Source of the DNA: Deltaproteobacteria bacterium
GTDB taxonomy: Bacteria > Desulfobacterota > Syntrophia > Syntrophales > Smithellaceae
Length of the DNA: 11,318 nucleotides
Direction: 5' to 3'
Assembly: GCA_017860985.1 (NCBI GenBank)
Contig: JAGFXG010000015.1
Span: 1-11,318 of the forward strand
This document shows, piece by piece, positions 1 through 5,922 of this stretch (positions are counted from its first letter, which is position 1; each line of letters begins with the position of its first letter). The notes beneath the pieces are model-generated. The model searched no databases and was not told the origin of the DNA. It saw only the letters and a list, made by a program, of their open reading frames with translations. The position numbers and the translations under genes were made by a program.

Positions 1-74
1 TGGGCAGTCGCAGCCAATGACATCATGAGCCCGAAGACCAACATTAACGCTGAAAACAGTTTTGTTCTTTGCAT
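1..74 (-). CDS. 5' end of a gene for an exported protein (signal peptide only, cut by the window edge)
   Basis: Only the first 24 complete codons are inside the window. The ATG is at 74 on the minus strand, and an AAGGAG-type ribosome binding site sits about 10 nt before it (near 82-90). The encoded start, MQRTKLFSALMLVFGLMMSL followed by AATA, has the layout of a Sec signal peptide: a short basic N-region (R3, K5), a hydrophobic core of about 15 residues, and small residues (A-x-A) suitable for signal peptidase I. The mature protein lies outside the window, so no function can be given. The gene has a long AT-rich leader containing an interrupted palindrome. The call rests on the ribosome binding site plus the signal peptide; the product is unknown. 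Confidence 0.7.
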   Translation of the reverse strand, partial: MQRTKLFSALMLVFGLMMSLAATA

Positions 75-130
75 TCTTTACCGTTCTCCTTCTTTTTTTT
101 ATTTTTCCCTTTCGGGTTTCTTCTTAAACT

Positions 131-163
131 GGAAAAGCATACTACAATATGTATGCCATTTCC
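131..163 (-). promoter_or_regulatory. Interrupted palindrome in the leader of the exported-protein gene (operator or mRNA hairpin)
   Basis: A perfect 6-bp inverted repeat (GCATAC at 137-142, GTATGC at 151-156, 8-nt spacer) is flanked by a second complementary pair, GGAAA at 131-135 and TTTCC at 159-163. The two pairs together make an 11-bp interrupted stem. It lies 57-89 nt upstream of the ATG at 74. It could be a repressor or activator site, or a stem-loop in the 5' leader. No clear run of U follows it on the minus strand, so it is not a standard terminator. The role is inferred. Confidence 0.45.
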
Positions 164-288
164 TTACACTGTCTGCCTTGTGAAATCCGGTATTACATTT
201 AATGCTTTGAATAAAATGATGTTTTCAGCGTCGATATTTATTTTAAAAAAAACCTAATAGAAACATTCTTCCGTTTTGAAAAATATTT

Positions 289-406
289 CTGTAAATTCCC
301 CCGACAGAAAATAAATAAATAGCAGAATGCTTTTTCGAACAATCTGATTTAAAATATTGAAATTATGCGGTATTTTATTTTTTCTGTCTGTAATGTTTCC
401 CGACAG
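289..406. repeat. Two degenerate 19-bp direct repeats with inverted ends (CTGT-N11-ACAG)
   Basis: The 19-bp elements at 289-307 and 388-406 match at 15 of 19 positions. Both begin CTGTAA and end CCCGACAG. Each carries complementary ends, CTGT and ACAG, with 11 nt between them. They are in the same orientation, 99 bp apart, in an AT-rich stretch that otherwise has no gene. The layout resembles a pair of protein-binding sites, but the spacing does not fit a standard LexA box (CTGT-N8-ACAG). The regulator, if any, is unknown. Confidence 0.35.
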
Positions 407-439
407 TTGTTGCTTTTCTACGAAACAACTCCGCAGTGG

Positions 440-559
440 TTATTTTTTTATAGCCAGGAGGATATTCATTTCGGTGTACATTAACTGATTATCGCCGTTT
501 CTCATCATGTCGCTGTCGGCAATGGCATAAACGGAACCGTCTTTGATCCTTACTCTCAT
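440..559 (-). CDS. Hypothetical 39-residue protein, or C-terminal remnant of a broken gene
   Basis: An ATG at 559 opens a 39-codon frame ending in TAA at 440. The peptide begins MRVRIKDGSVYAIADSD and ends MNILLAIKK. Its composition looks protein-like: alternating basic and hydrophobic residues at the start, then an acidic and polar middle. I do not recognise the family. An AAGGGA sequence touches the ATG, too close to be a normal ribosome binding site. The frame stays open upstream apart from TGA and TAG codons three codons apart, and the sequence beyond them (581-670) also reads like protein. It may therefore be the tail of a decayed gene rather than a complete small gene. Either reading is tentative. 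Confidence 0.35.
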   Translation of the reverse strand: MRVRIKDGSVYAIADSDMMRNGDNQLMYTEMNILLAIKK

Positions 560-580
560 TCCCTTTTTCGGCTGCTAATA

Positions 581-670
581 TCATCTTGCGTTTTCTTGCA
601 AAAGGTCGCACCTCTGCTCCACCTGCTTGCCATAGAAACGCATCTTGGAATTCGGTGAATGGCTACGCAT
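581..670 (-). pseudogene. Possible N-terminal remnant in frame with the 39-codon ORF
   Basis: This is a 29-codon stretch from an ATG at 670 to TGA at 581. It is in the same frame as the ORF at 440-559, which begins seven codons after that TGA. The translation includes KMRFYGKQVEQRCDLLQENA, which has the look of an amphipathic helix. No ribosome binding site precedes the ATG, and another stop lies just upstream (674-676). Read through the TGA and the TAG, the two pieces would give one protein of about 75 residues. I infer gene decay, but chance cannot be excluded at this length. Confidence 0.25.
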
Positions 671-676
671 GTTTCA

Positions 677-838
677 ATCGAAAAGTAACATTTTGCTGGA
701 TATTACAGTAGTTCATTTTGGTAGGTGCTATACGTAATAAAAATGGGTGATCAACACAATTACGTTGAGAACGCCGAAAGCCTCCAAGTATGTGGGCGAG
801 CGATGCCGACAACATAACGCTTTGATTGAGAAGTGCTG
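677..838. other. Intergenic stretch downstream of ettA, no supported gene
   Basis: This holds no convincing gene on either strand. A weak stem can be drawn at 816-842 (TAAC pairing with GTTA, then GC/GC and TTT/AAG, with single-base bulges) that overlaps the ettA stop codon. It has no U-run on the minus strand, so I do not call a terminator. Where ettA transcription ends is not evident from the sequence. Confidence 0.4.
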
Positions 839-2524
839 TTACCTTCTGGTCAGTTGACGGTACTTGATCCGGTGCGGCTGGCTGGCGGCGGCGCCCAGTC
901 TGTTTTTGCGGTCTTCCTCGTATTCGGAATAATTGCCGTCAAAGAACAGAACTTTGCTGTCGCCTTCAAAGGCCAGGATGTGCGTGCAGATTCTGTCCAG
1001 GAACCAGCGGTCGTGGCTGATGACGACAACGCAGCCGGCAAAACTCTCCAGAGAGTCTTCCAGCGCGCGCAGGGTGTTCACGTCCAGATCATTCGTTGGT
1101 TCGTCAAGCAGCAGGACATTGCCGCCTTCCTTGAGCATCCGGGCTAGATGAACACGGTTGCGTTCACCGCCTGACAGCATCCCTACTTTCTTTTGCTGAT
1201 CGGTGCCGGAAAAATTAAACCGCGACACGTATGCACGCGAATTGATCTGCCTGCTGCCGACGGCAATCATATCCTGCCCGTCGGAAATCATCTCCCAGAT
1301 ATTCTTGTCCGGGTCAAGTGCGTCGCGGCTTTGATCAACGTAGGCAAGCTTCACGGTATCGCCGATGCGGATCGTGCCTGCATCCGGCTGTTCCTGGCCG
1401 GTGATCATTCGGAAGAGCGTGGTCTTGCCGGCGCCGTTGGGACCAATAACACCAACGATGCCGCCGGGCGGCAGGGAAAAAGTCATTCCTTCAACGAGGA
1501 GTTTCTCGCCATAGCCCTTATTGACGTTTAGAGCCTCGATGACCAGATCGCCCAGACGGGGTCCCGGCGCAATAAAGATTTCACGCGTTCCGGTTTCCTT
1601 TTCCTGGGTTGTACCCAGCAACTCTTCGTAAGCATTGATGCGCGCCTTGGACTTGGCGTGCCGTCCCTTGGGTGACATACGGATCCATTCCAGCTCGCGC
1701 TCCAGAGTTTTAATTCTTGCACTTTCTGATTTTTCTTCATTCTTCAGACGGTTTTGCTTTTGTTCCAGCCAGGAGGAATAATTCCCCTGCCAGGGAATGC
1801 CCTGGCCACGGTCGAGCTCCAGGATCCAGCCGGCAACATTGTCCAGGAAATAACGATCATGGGTGACGGCAATGATGGTGCCCTCGTATTTTTGCAGATG
1901 ATGCTCAAGCCATGCAACGGATTCGGCATCCAGATGGTTGGTCGGTTCGTCCAGCAGCAGAATGTCGGGTTTCTGCAAGAGCAGCCGACACAGGGCAACG
2001 CGCCGTTTTTCACCGCCGGAAAGCACTTTGATCAGTGTGTCGCCGGGCGGGCAGCGCAGCGCATCCATTGCCATTTCCAGACGAGAATCCATGTCCCATG
2101 CATCCAGCGCGTCCATCTTTTCCTGCAGGACGGCCTGCCGGTCGCAGAGCTTCGTCATTTCCTCGTCCGACATTTCCTCGGCAAATTTTTCATTGACGGC
2201 ATTATATTCACTGATCACATCCATTGTGGACTGAACACCCTGTTCCACTATCTGGCGGACGGTTTTACTTTCATCCAGCCTAGGCTCCTGCTCAAGATAG
2301 CCTACAGTGTAGCCTGGCGAAAGGATGGTCTTGCCGATAAATTCATCATCCACGCCTGCCAGAATCTTCAGAAGCGAACTTTTACCCGAACCGTTTAAAC
2401 CGATTACGCCAATTTTCGCGCCGTAGAAATAAGACAAATAGATGTCCTTCAGCACCGGCTTTTTTTCATAAACCTTGCTGACTCCGATCATGGAGTAAAT
2501 TACTTTGTTTCCTTCATTCGCCAT
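839..2524 (-). CDS. ettA: EttA, energy-dependent translational throttle protein (ABC-F ATPase)
   Basis: EttA is a cytoplasmic ABC-F ATPase that binds the ribosomal E site and tunes the first steps of elongation to the ATP/ADP ratio. At 561 residues the product is close to the 555 of E. coli EttA, and it aligns in style from end to end, including the C-terminal RIKY motif. First ABC domain: Walker A GLNGSGKS at 42-49, signature LSGGE at 168-172, Walker B ILLLDEP at 188-194, switch H222. The arm insertion (about 95-139) and the linker with GNYSSWLEQK (about 247-256) are EttA-type. Second domain: Walker A GPNGAGKT at 361-368, LSGGE at 450-454, LLLDEPTNDLD at 471-481, H504. There are no membrane segments, so it is not a transporter. 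The ATG at 2524 follows a GGAGG with an 11-nt spacer. It is the last gene of a co-directional run, 33 nt after the metallo-hydrolase gene. Confidence 0.96.
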   Translation of the reverse strand: MANEGNKVIYSMIGVSKVYEKKPVLKDIYLSYFYGAKIGVIGLNGSGKSSLLKILAGVDDEFIGKTILSPGYTVGYLEQEPRLDESKTVRQIVEQGVQSTMDVISEYNAVNEKFAEEMSDEEMTKLCDRQAVLQEKMDALDAWDMDSRLEMAMDALRCPPGDTLIKVLSGGEKRRVALCRLLLQKPDILLLDEPTNHLDAESVAWLEHHLQKYEGTIIAVTHDRYFLDNVAGWILELDRGQGIPWQGNYSSWLEQKQNRLKNEEKSESARIKTLERELEWIRMSPKGRHAKSKARINAYEELLGTTQEKETGTREIFIAPGPRLGDLVIEALNVNKGYGEKLLVEGMTFSLPPGGIVGVIGPNGAGKTTLFRMITGQEQPDAGTIRIGDTVKLAYVDQSRDALDPDKNIWEMISDGQDMIAVGSRQINSRAYVSRFNFSGTDQQKKVGMLSGGERNRVHLARMLKEGGNVLLLDEPTNDLDVNTLRALEDSLESFAGCVVVISHDRWFLDRICTHILAFEGDSKVLFFDGNYSEYEEDRKNRLGAAASQPHRIKYRQLTRR

Positions 2525-2557
2525 GGAACGCTGGTCCTCCGGAAGAGCAGATCACCC

Positions 2558-3223
2558 TTAAATGTAGGGGAAAATATTCTGAATGATGATGTTGAAGTTG
2601 TCCTGAATCTTGTCATGGCCTTCGATAATTCCCATGTGCCCGGGTAAAAGCAACTCGATATCGAGATCGGACAGGGTGACAATACTTTTTTTCAGCAGAG
2701 AGCCGTTGCCGCCTGGAAAGTCCGTGCGTCCGACATTCTGCTGAAACACGACGTCGCCGCAGAACAGGGCCTTCTTTACAGGCCAGTAGAGTCCGATGGA
2801 GCCGGGTGTATGCCCGGGAATCGAGATCACCTTGAAGACCTGGTCGCCCAGCTCAAGCTTGCCGTCCTCCATCTGCATGTTGATCTGCATCTGCGGCACG
2901 GTGATACCGAAGAGACCGTAAAGTTCGCCGCCGATGCCTTTGAGGAAATCCATTTCCTTGCGGTGCAGGGCAATCTTTACCTTTTCCTGATCAAAAAGTT
3001 CAGAGCCCTGAAAGTGATCGGGATGCGAATGCGTGTTGATCACGTACTTGATGTCTTTCTTCTTGATGCCGTCATTGGCCATCTGATTGAGCAAATCGGG
3101 CAGATATCGCGTCAGACCCGGATCAATAAGTGCCTGTACATTTCCGCCGATGTAGTAGCTGTTGCAGTTGTTGTCAAAATAGTTTGCCCATTCGTAAACG
3201 TAAATGTCATCTCGATACTTCAT
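2558..3223 (-). CDS. Metallo-beta-lactamase-fold hydrolase, glyoxalase II-like
   Basis: A 221-residue cytoplasmic metallo-hydrolase of the MBL superfamily. The metal-binding set is complete: THSHPDH at 64-70 (H65, H67, D69, H70), H138 in PGHTPGS, D157 in CGDVVF and H196 in LLPGH. The VGRTDFPGGN stretch at 164-173 is typical of the hydroxyacylglutathione hydrolase-like (YcbL-type) subgroup, which cleaves thioesters. The true substrate is not evident, and an acyl-CoA or acyl-thiol ester is only a guess. I choose the ATG at 3223 because a GAGGAAAGGG ribosome binding site lies just upstream. A frame open back to 3307 would add a basic, unstructured leader and overlap the upstream hydrolase gene. 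It sits 29 nt after that alpha/beta-hydrolase gene and 33 nt before ettA, suggesting one transcript. Confidence 0.9.
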   Translation of the reverse strand: MKYRDDIYVYEWANYFDNNCNSYYIGGNVQALIDPGLTRYLPDLLNQMANDGIKKKDIKYVINTHSHPDHFQGSELFDQEKVKIALHRKEMDFLKGIGGELYGLFGITVPQMQINMQMEDGKLELGDQVFKVISIPGHTPGSIGLYWPVKKALFCGDVVFQQNVGRTDFPGGNGSLLKKSIVTLSDLDIELLLPGHMGIIEGHDKIQDNFNIIIQNIFPYI

Positions 3224-3252
3224 TTTGGACCCTTTCCTCTTCCTAATTGTTC

Positions 3253-4080
3253 TTATGCTCTTGAATCTTTTGCCGCGCGCGGTGCATCCACTTTCTGATC
3301 CAGCCATTTCACCAGGTCAGAGGCGGATTTTTCCCAGCCCGTCTCCAGCATCGGCAGATGGGCAAAGTGTTGATATTCAATATAATCAGCCTGTAAAAAA
3401 TCGGCCAATCCCCTCTGCATGGATACCGGAGCAACCACATCCATGGCGCACCCGATGACCAGCTTTGGGCACTTTATCCTCGATGGATACACAGGGTAGC
3501 CCTGAGCCACCTGATAACCGACAACCAGGGATTCAGCGACAAACATGTCAAAAAATGCTCTGCGTTCCTCCGGGGCAATGTTGTTGAGTACCGTCTGCTC
3601 CGCCATTGCGAAGGTCGGTTTAACCGGTTTCATGTTCATCATCCCCCACATGTTTTTGATGATCGTTCCGGAATAGGGCAGATCATTCTGAACTTCCAGG
3701 GCAACGCCAAGCGGGGGAGCACTGGCCATGGTAACGAGAGCGGTAATCGAATTGATATTTTCCGCTGTTTTCTGGGCAATCAATCCGCCCAGGCTGTGTC
3801 CAATCAACGCGCAATGTTCAATACTGAGGTGACGGATGACTTTTTCCACATCATCCAGATAATCTTCCAGCGTCACCTGCGCCAATGCCTCTTCCCGATC
3901 CGACGGAAAATGACCGCGCAGGTTCACCGCATAGACTTCCCATCCCTGGTCAGCAAAATACGGAAGATAATTCTTCCAGTATTGACTTGTTCCCCATGCG
4001 CCGTGAATAAAAAGCAGGGGACTGGCATGCCGAATTTTCACGGGCCGGATTTGATCCAGCGCCAGATTTTCAATCTTCAT
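3253..4080 (-). CDS. Alpha/beta-fold hydrolase
   Basis: A 275-residue hydrolase with the full alpha/beta-fold catalytic layout. It has an HG oxyanion motif (LLFIHGAWG, H26-G27), a nucleophile elbow GHSLGG at 94-99 with S96, an acid candidate D214 in GCAMDVVAP, and the catalytic H241 in FAHLPMLE. It has no signal peptide or membrane segment, so it is cytoplasmic. The substrate (ester, thioester or lactone) cannot be read from the sequence. The ATG at 4080 is used here. An in-frame TTG at 4089 adds three residues and has a better placed AAAAGG element about 11 nt upstream, so the exact start is open. The C-terminal tail is basic and likely disordered. It lies between the PspC-domain gene (49 nt upstream) and the MBL hydrolase (29 nt downstream). 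Confidence 0.9.
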   Translation of the reverse strand: MKIENLALDQIRPVKIRHASPLLFIHGAWGTSQYWKNYLPYFADQGWEVYAVNLRGHFPSDREEALAQVTLEDYLDDVEKVIRHLSIEHCALIGHSLGGLIAQKTAENINSITALVTMASAPPLGVALEVQNDLPYSGTIIKNMWGMMNMKPVKPTFAMAEQTVLNNIAPEERRAFFDMFVAESLVVGYQVAQGYPVYPSRIKCPKLVIGCAMDVVAPVSMQRGLADFLQADYIEYQHFAHLPMLETGWEKSASDLVKWLDQKVDAPRAAKDSRA

Positions 4081-4105
4081 CTTCAACAAACAGTCATTGC
4101 CTTTT

Positions 4106-4126
4106 CAGACGGAATATCTACGTCTG
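4106..4126 (-). promoter_or_regulatory. Small hairpin between the PspC-domain and hydrolase genes
   Basis: A perfect 6-bp inverted repeat (CAGACG at 4106-4111, CGTCTG at 4121-4126) with a 9-nt loop fills much of the 49-nt gap just upstream of the hydrolase start. No U-run follows, so it is not a terminator. In the mRNA it would sit just before the AAAAGG element and could affect initiation or processing. The stem is short and may be incidental. Confidence 0.25.
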
Positions 4127-4138
4127 TTGCTCAGTTTA

Positions 4139-4345
4139 TCAGGTTTTTGCTTTACGCGGAACAAAAATCCAAAGCAGAATATAGATGAGGAATCCTGTCC
4201 CGAAGCAAAGAACCAGCAACGTAAACAATAAACGCCAGATCCAGGAAGGAACAGGGGTGTGCTCTCCCAATCCGCCGCAGACACCGCCAATCCAGCGGTC
4301 TGTCTCGGACTTTGTAAAGTTATGCAGCCAGTCATCTTGTGTCAT
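4139..4345 (-). CDS. PspC-domain small membrane protein
   Basis: A 68-residue protein that is essentially one PspC domain. The domain core DRWIGGVCGGLGEHTPVPSW lies at about 16-35. A hydrophobic stretch (LLFTLLVLCFGTGFLIYILLW, roughly 39-60) follows, then the usual FVPRK end. In E. coli, PspC takes part in the phage-shock envelope-stress response. Stand-alone short versions like this are common and mostly uncharacterised, so an envelope-related role is the most that can be said. The family fit is clear from GVCGGL and the aromatic, membrane-embedded C-half. The ATG at 4345 follows GGGGGAG with a 9-nt spacer. It is the first gene of the run that continues with the two hydrolases and ettA; no pspA or pspF is seen in this window. 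Confidence 0.9.
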   Translation of the reverse strand: MTQDDWLHNFTKSETDRWIGGVCGGLGEHTPVPSWIWRLLFTLLVLCFGTGFLIYILLWIFVPRKAKT

Positions 4346-4385
4346 GGATTCATTCTCCCCCGCAACAAACGATTACCGCCATTTT

Positions 4386-4428
4386 GCAGATCGTCATCTT
4401 TCATTTACGTTATTGAATAACCATCTGC
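4386..4428. promoter_or_regulatory. Nested inverted repeats upstream of the PspC-domain gene
   Basis: The 169-nt gap before the PspC-domain gene contains a perfect palindrome GTTATTGAATAAC (4409-4421) inside a wider pair, GCAGAT at 4386-4391 and ATCTGC at 4423-4428. This is a candidate binding site controlling the pspC-hydrolase-MBL-ettA run. I could not find a clean -35/-10 pair next to it, so the promoter position is unresolved. Confidence 0.35.
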
Positions 4429-4514
4429 GTTTGAATCTCTGAAACCACTCATGCAGACAAGCGAAAAACATTTGACCGCCTTACTCCAAATCGTGTTCTT
4501 TGTGCCGCATTGTT

Positions 4515-5018
4515 TCATTTTAAGACGTTATCCAGCGGCATATCTTTCGAGCTGTGTCCGACTTTTACAATATTACCTGCTTTGTCCAGCAGCATGATCA
4601 TAGGCACACCGATAACACTGTATGCGTTTCCAACGCTGCCGTCTTCATCCAGCAGCGTCCGATAGGGCAGTGAATTGCTCTGAGCAAACCTTATCACTTT
4701 TTTTGCCGGCTCCATGATGTTAATGTAAATAACCTCCAGACCGCGCGGCGAATAGGTCTTATGAACTTCTTTATATTTGGGAATTTCCGCGCGGCATCCG
4801 GGGCACCAGGTCGTTCCGAAAAAAATCAGAACCGGCTTTCCTCGCTGAGCGCTCAGCCGGAATGTTTTCCCTTGCAGGTCTTTGAGGGTAAAATCCGGTG
4901 CCTGGGTCAGCTCCGGTTTGAAGGGCGCATTGGGGATATACTGGCTCCAGGAAGTGGCTGGCGAAACCAGGAAAACAATCATCAGGAAAGCTATAATAAT
5001 ATTAAAATATTTACCCAT
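4515..5018 (-). CDS. Exported TlpA/ResA-like thiol-disulfide oxidoreductase
   Basis: A 167-residue thioredoxin-fold protein with an N-terminal signal peptide or membrane anchor (K3 and Y4, then a hydrophobic stretch from about 6 to 20, with likely cleavage near residues 22-26). The mature part follows the AhpC/TSA-redoxin pattern: APDFTLKDLQGK at 40-51, the redox site TWCPGC (C72 and C75), and a cis-proline at P139 in IGVPMIML. Such proteins reduce or exchange disulfides outside the cytoplasm, for example in cytochrome c maturation or envelope proteins. The gene starts 16 nt after the DsbD/CcdA-like membrane protein, which is the natural source of its electrons. The ATG at 5018 is chosen because AAGGAG lies 5 nt upstream and the signal peptide begins there. 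The frame is open further back, but that would overlap the upstream gene. Confidence 0.92.
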   Translation of the reverse strand: MGKYFNIIIAFLMIVFLVSPATSWSQYIPNAPFKPELTQAPDFTLKDLQGKTFRLSAQRGKPVLIFFGTTWCPGCRAEIPKYKEVHKTYSPRGLEVIYINIMEPAKKVIRFAQSNSLPYRTLLDEDGSVGNAYSVIGVPMIMLLDKAGNIVKVGHSSKDMPLDNVLK

Positions 5019-5034
5019 GTTACTCCTTTTTTTC

Positions 5035-5748
5035 TTAAAAAGACAGCGTGCCCGCAGTATACAGGAAATATTGGGCAGCGCCAATCAAAATAACGCCAAA
5101 AATCCTTGTGATAATGGTCATCCAGGCGCCGGACCGCGGGAGTGAAGAAATAAATCCCGCAAATGTACCCACCAGGATCAGGAGCGTCCCCATTCCAAAT
5201 GCAAAAACAAAGAGGAGGCCGATGCCCATTATCAGATTGCTCTTGAGCGCCACAAAACCCAGCAGCACTCCGAGCACCGGTGCGGTGCACGGACCGATCA
5301 CAAAACCGGAAGCCGCACCCAGCAAAAAACTGGGAACAAATCCTTTTTTCCCGCCGCCGGAATATTTAAGAATGCTTTGCGGAATCGGGATTGATATTTT
5401 AAAAACATCAAGCATGGACAATCCCATGATCAGGCAAACGTTTGCCATGATAATATACACAAGCGGGGTTGTCTGCAATTGCCCGAAGAGCCTTCCCGAC
5501 AGGGCAGCCACCGCTCCCAGGGCGGCATACGTCACGGACATTCCCAGAACATAAAAAAGTGACAGCAGGAAGCCGCGCAGTTTTGATGATGCCCCCTGCG
5601 CACCGATGAAACCGACCGTCACGGGTATCAGAGGATAAGTGCAGGGTGTGAAGCTGATCACCAGCCCGCCCAGATATGCCGCCAAAAATGAAAGAATAAC
5701 AGAACCTTGAATATACAAGGATAAATTACTGACCAGATTTTCAATCAA
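5035..5748 (-). CDS. DsbD/CcdA-family transmembrane thiol-electron transporter
   Basis: A 237-residue integral membrane protein of the CcdA/DsbD-beta family, which carries electrons from cytoplasmic thioredoxin across the membrane to exported thiol proteins. The two redox cysteines are in the expected proline-flanked motifs: C36 in FTPCTYPLIP and C154 in IGPCTAPVLG. Several hydrophobic segments (roughly 15-32, 60-82, 95-115, 138-165, 172-200 and 210-232) fit the family's compact multi-helix fold. There is no fused DsbD thioredoxin-like domain, and the separate TlpA-like gene 16 nt downstream would fill that role. The start is TTG at 5748. An in-frame TGA lies five codons upstream, GAGGG is 9 nt before the TTG, and no ATG precedes the first membrane segment. 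A promoter is visible just upstream. Confidence 0.93.
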   Translation of the reverse strand: MIENLVSNLSLYIQGSVILSFLAAYLGGLVISFTPCTYPLIPVTVGFIGAQGASSKLRGFLLSLFYVLGMSVTYAALGAVAALSGRLFGQLQTTPLVYIIMANVCLIMGLSMLDVFKISIPIPQSILKYSGGGKKGFVPSFLLGAASGFVIGPCTAPVLGVLLGFVALKSNLIMGIGLLFVFAFGMGTLLILVGTFAGFISSLPRSGAWMTIITRIFGVILIGAAQYFLYTAGTLSF

Positions 5749-5781
5749 CCGTTTCTGCCCTCAACCATTGTTATATGAAAA

Positions 5782-5810
5782 ACGATATGGAAATTACTTT
5801 CCAGCGTCAA
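5782..5810 (-). promoter_or_regulatory. Sigma70-type promoter with a spacer operator for the thiol-redox operon
   Basis: Reading the minus strand, a -35 element TTGACG (5805-5810) is separated by exactly 17 nt from a -10 element TATCGT (5782-5787). This leaves about 25-30 nt of leader before the TTG start at 5748. The spacer contains a perfect inverted repeat TGGAAA-N4-TTTCCA (5788-5803). A dyad in that position is a natural repressor site or an MerR-type activator site, but spacer length and sequence alone do not tell which. The -35 matches 5 of 6 consensus bases and the -10 matches 4 of 6. Confidence 0.5.
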
Positions 5811-5922
5811 GAAAAAAATTAACGGCGGGAGACAAGATTCATCGTACAATCTTAAAGACAGGCAAAAAAGAACGGGCTCCTGGACTGTTTTTTATGGCGC
5901 ATTGCCTTTTCTTAGATAATAA

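Larger units (their letters stand above)
75..439. other. AT-rich non-coding stretch
   Basis: About 365 bases hold no supported gene. The DNA is clearly richer in A+T than the coding part of the window, with long T and A runs (for example near 93-103 and 241-252). It contains the leader and presumed promoter region of the exported-protein gene, the palindrome at 131-163 and the paired 19-bp repeats. The forward ORF at 69-257 is low-complexity and has no convincing ribosome binding site, so I do not call it. Confidence 0.6.

Noticed and set aside
69..257. 62-codon forward ORF
   Set aside because: Phe/Leu-rich translation is what T-runs produce; it overlaps the start of the exported-protein gene and has no convincing ribosome binding site.
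289..406. LexA (SOS) boxes
   Set aside because: The CTGT and ACAG ends are 11 nt apart, not 8, so they do not fit the common LexA site; kept only as unexplained repeats.
425..449. Forward hairpin followed by seven T (imperfect 7-bp stem), terminator-like
   Set aside because: The stem has a mismatch and no forward gene precedes it; probably chance in AT-rich DNA.
740..842. Integron attC-like or transposon-end sequence (TAACGC ... GTTA with bulged bases)
   Set aside because: The stem is short, the core sites do not match the attC consensus, and there is no integrase or cassette nearby.
1754..2398. 214-codon forward ORF
   Set aside because: Lies antisense to ettA, whose motifs are intact throughout; it is a by-product of the ettA codons.
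5811..5922. Terminator after gpmI (T-run near 5864-5869 read on the minus strand)
   Set aside because: No stable stem could be built directly before the T-run.
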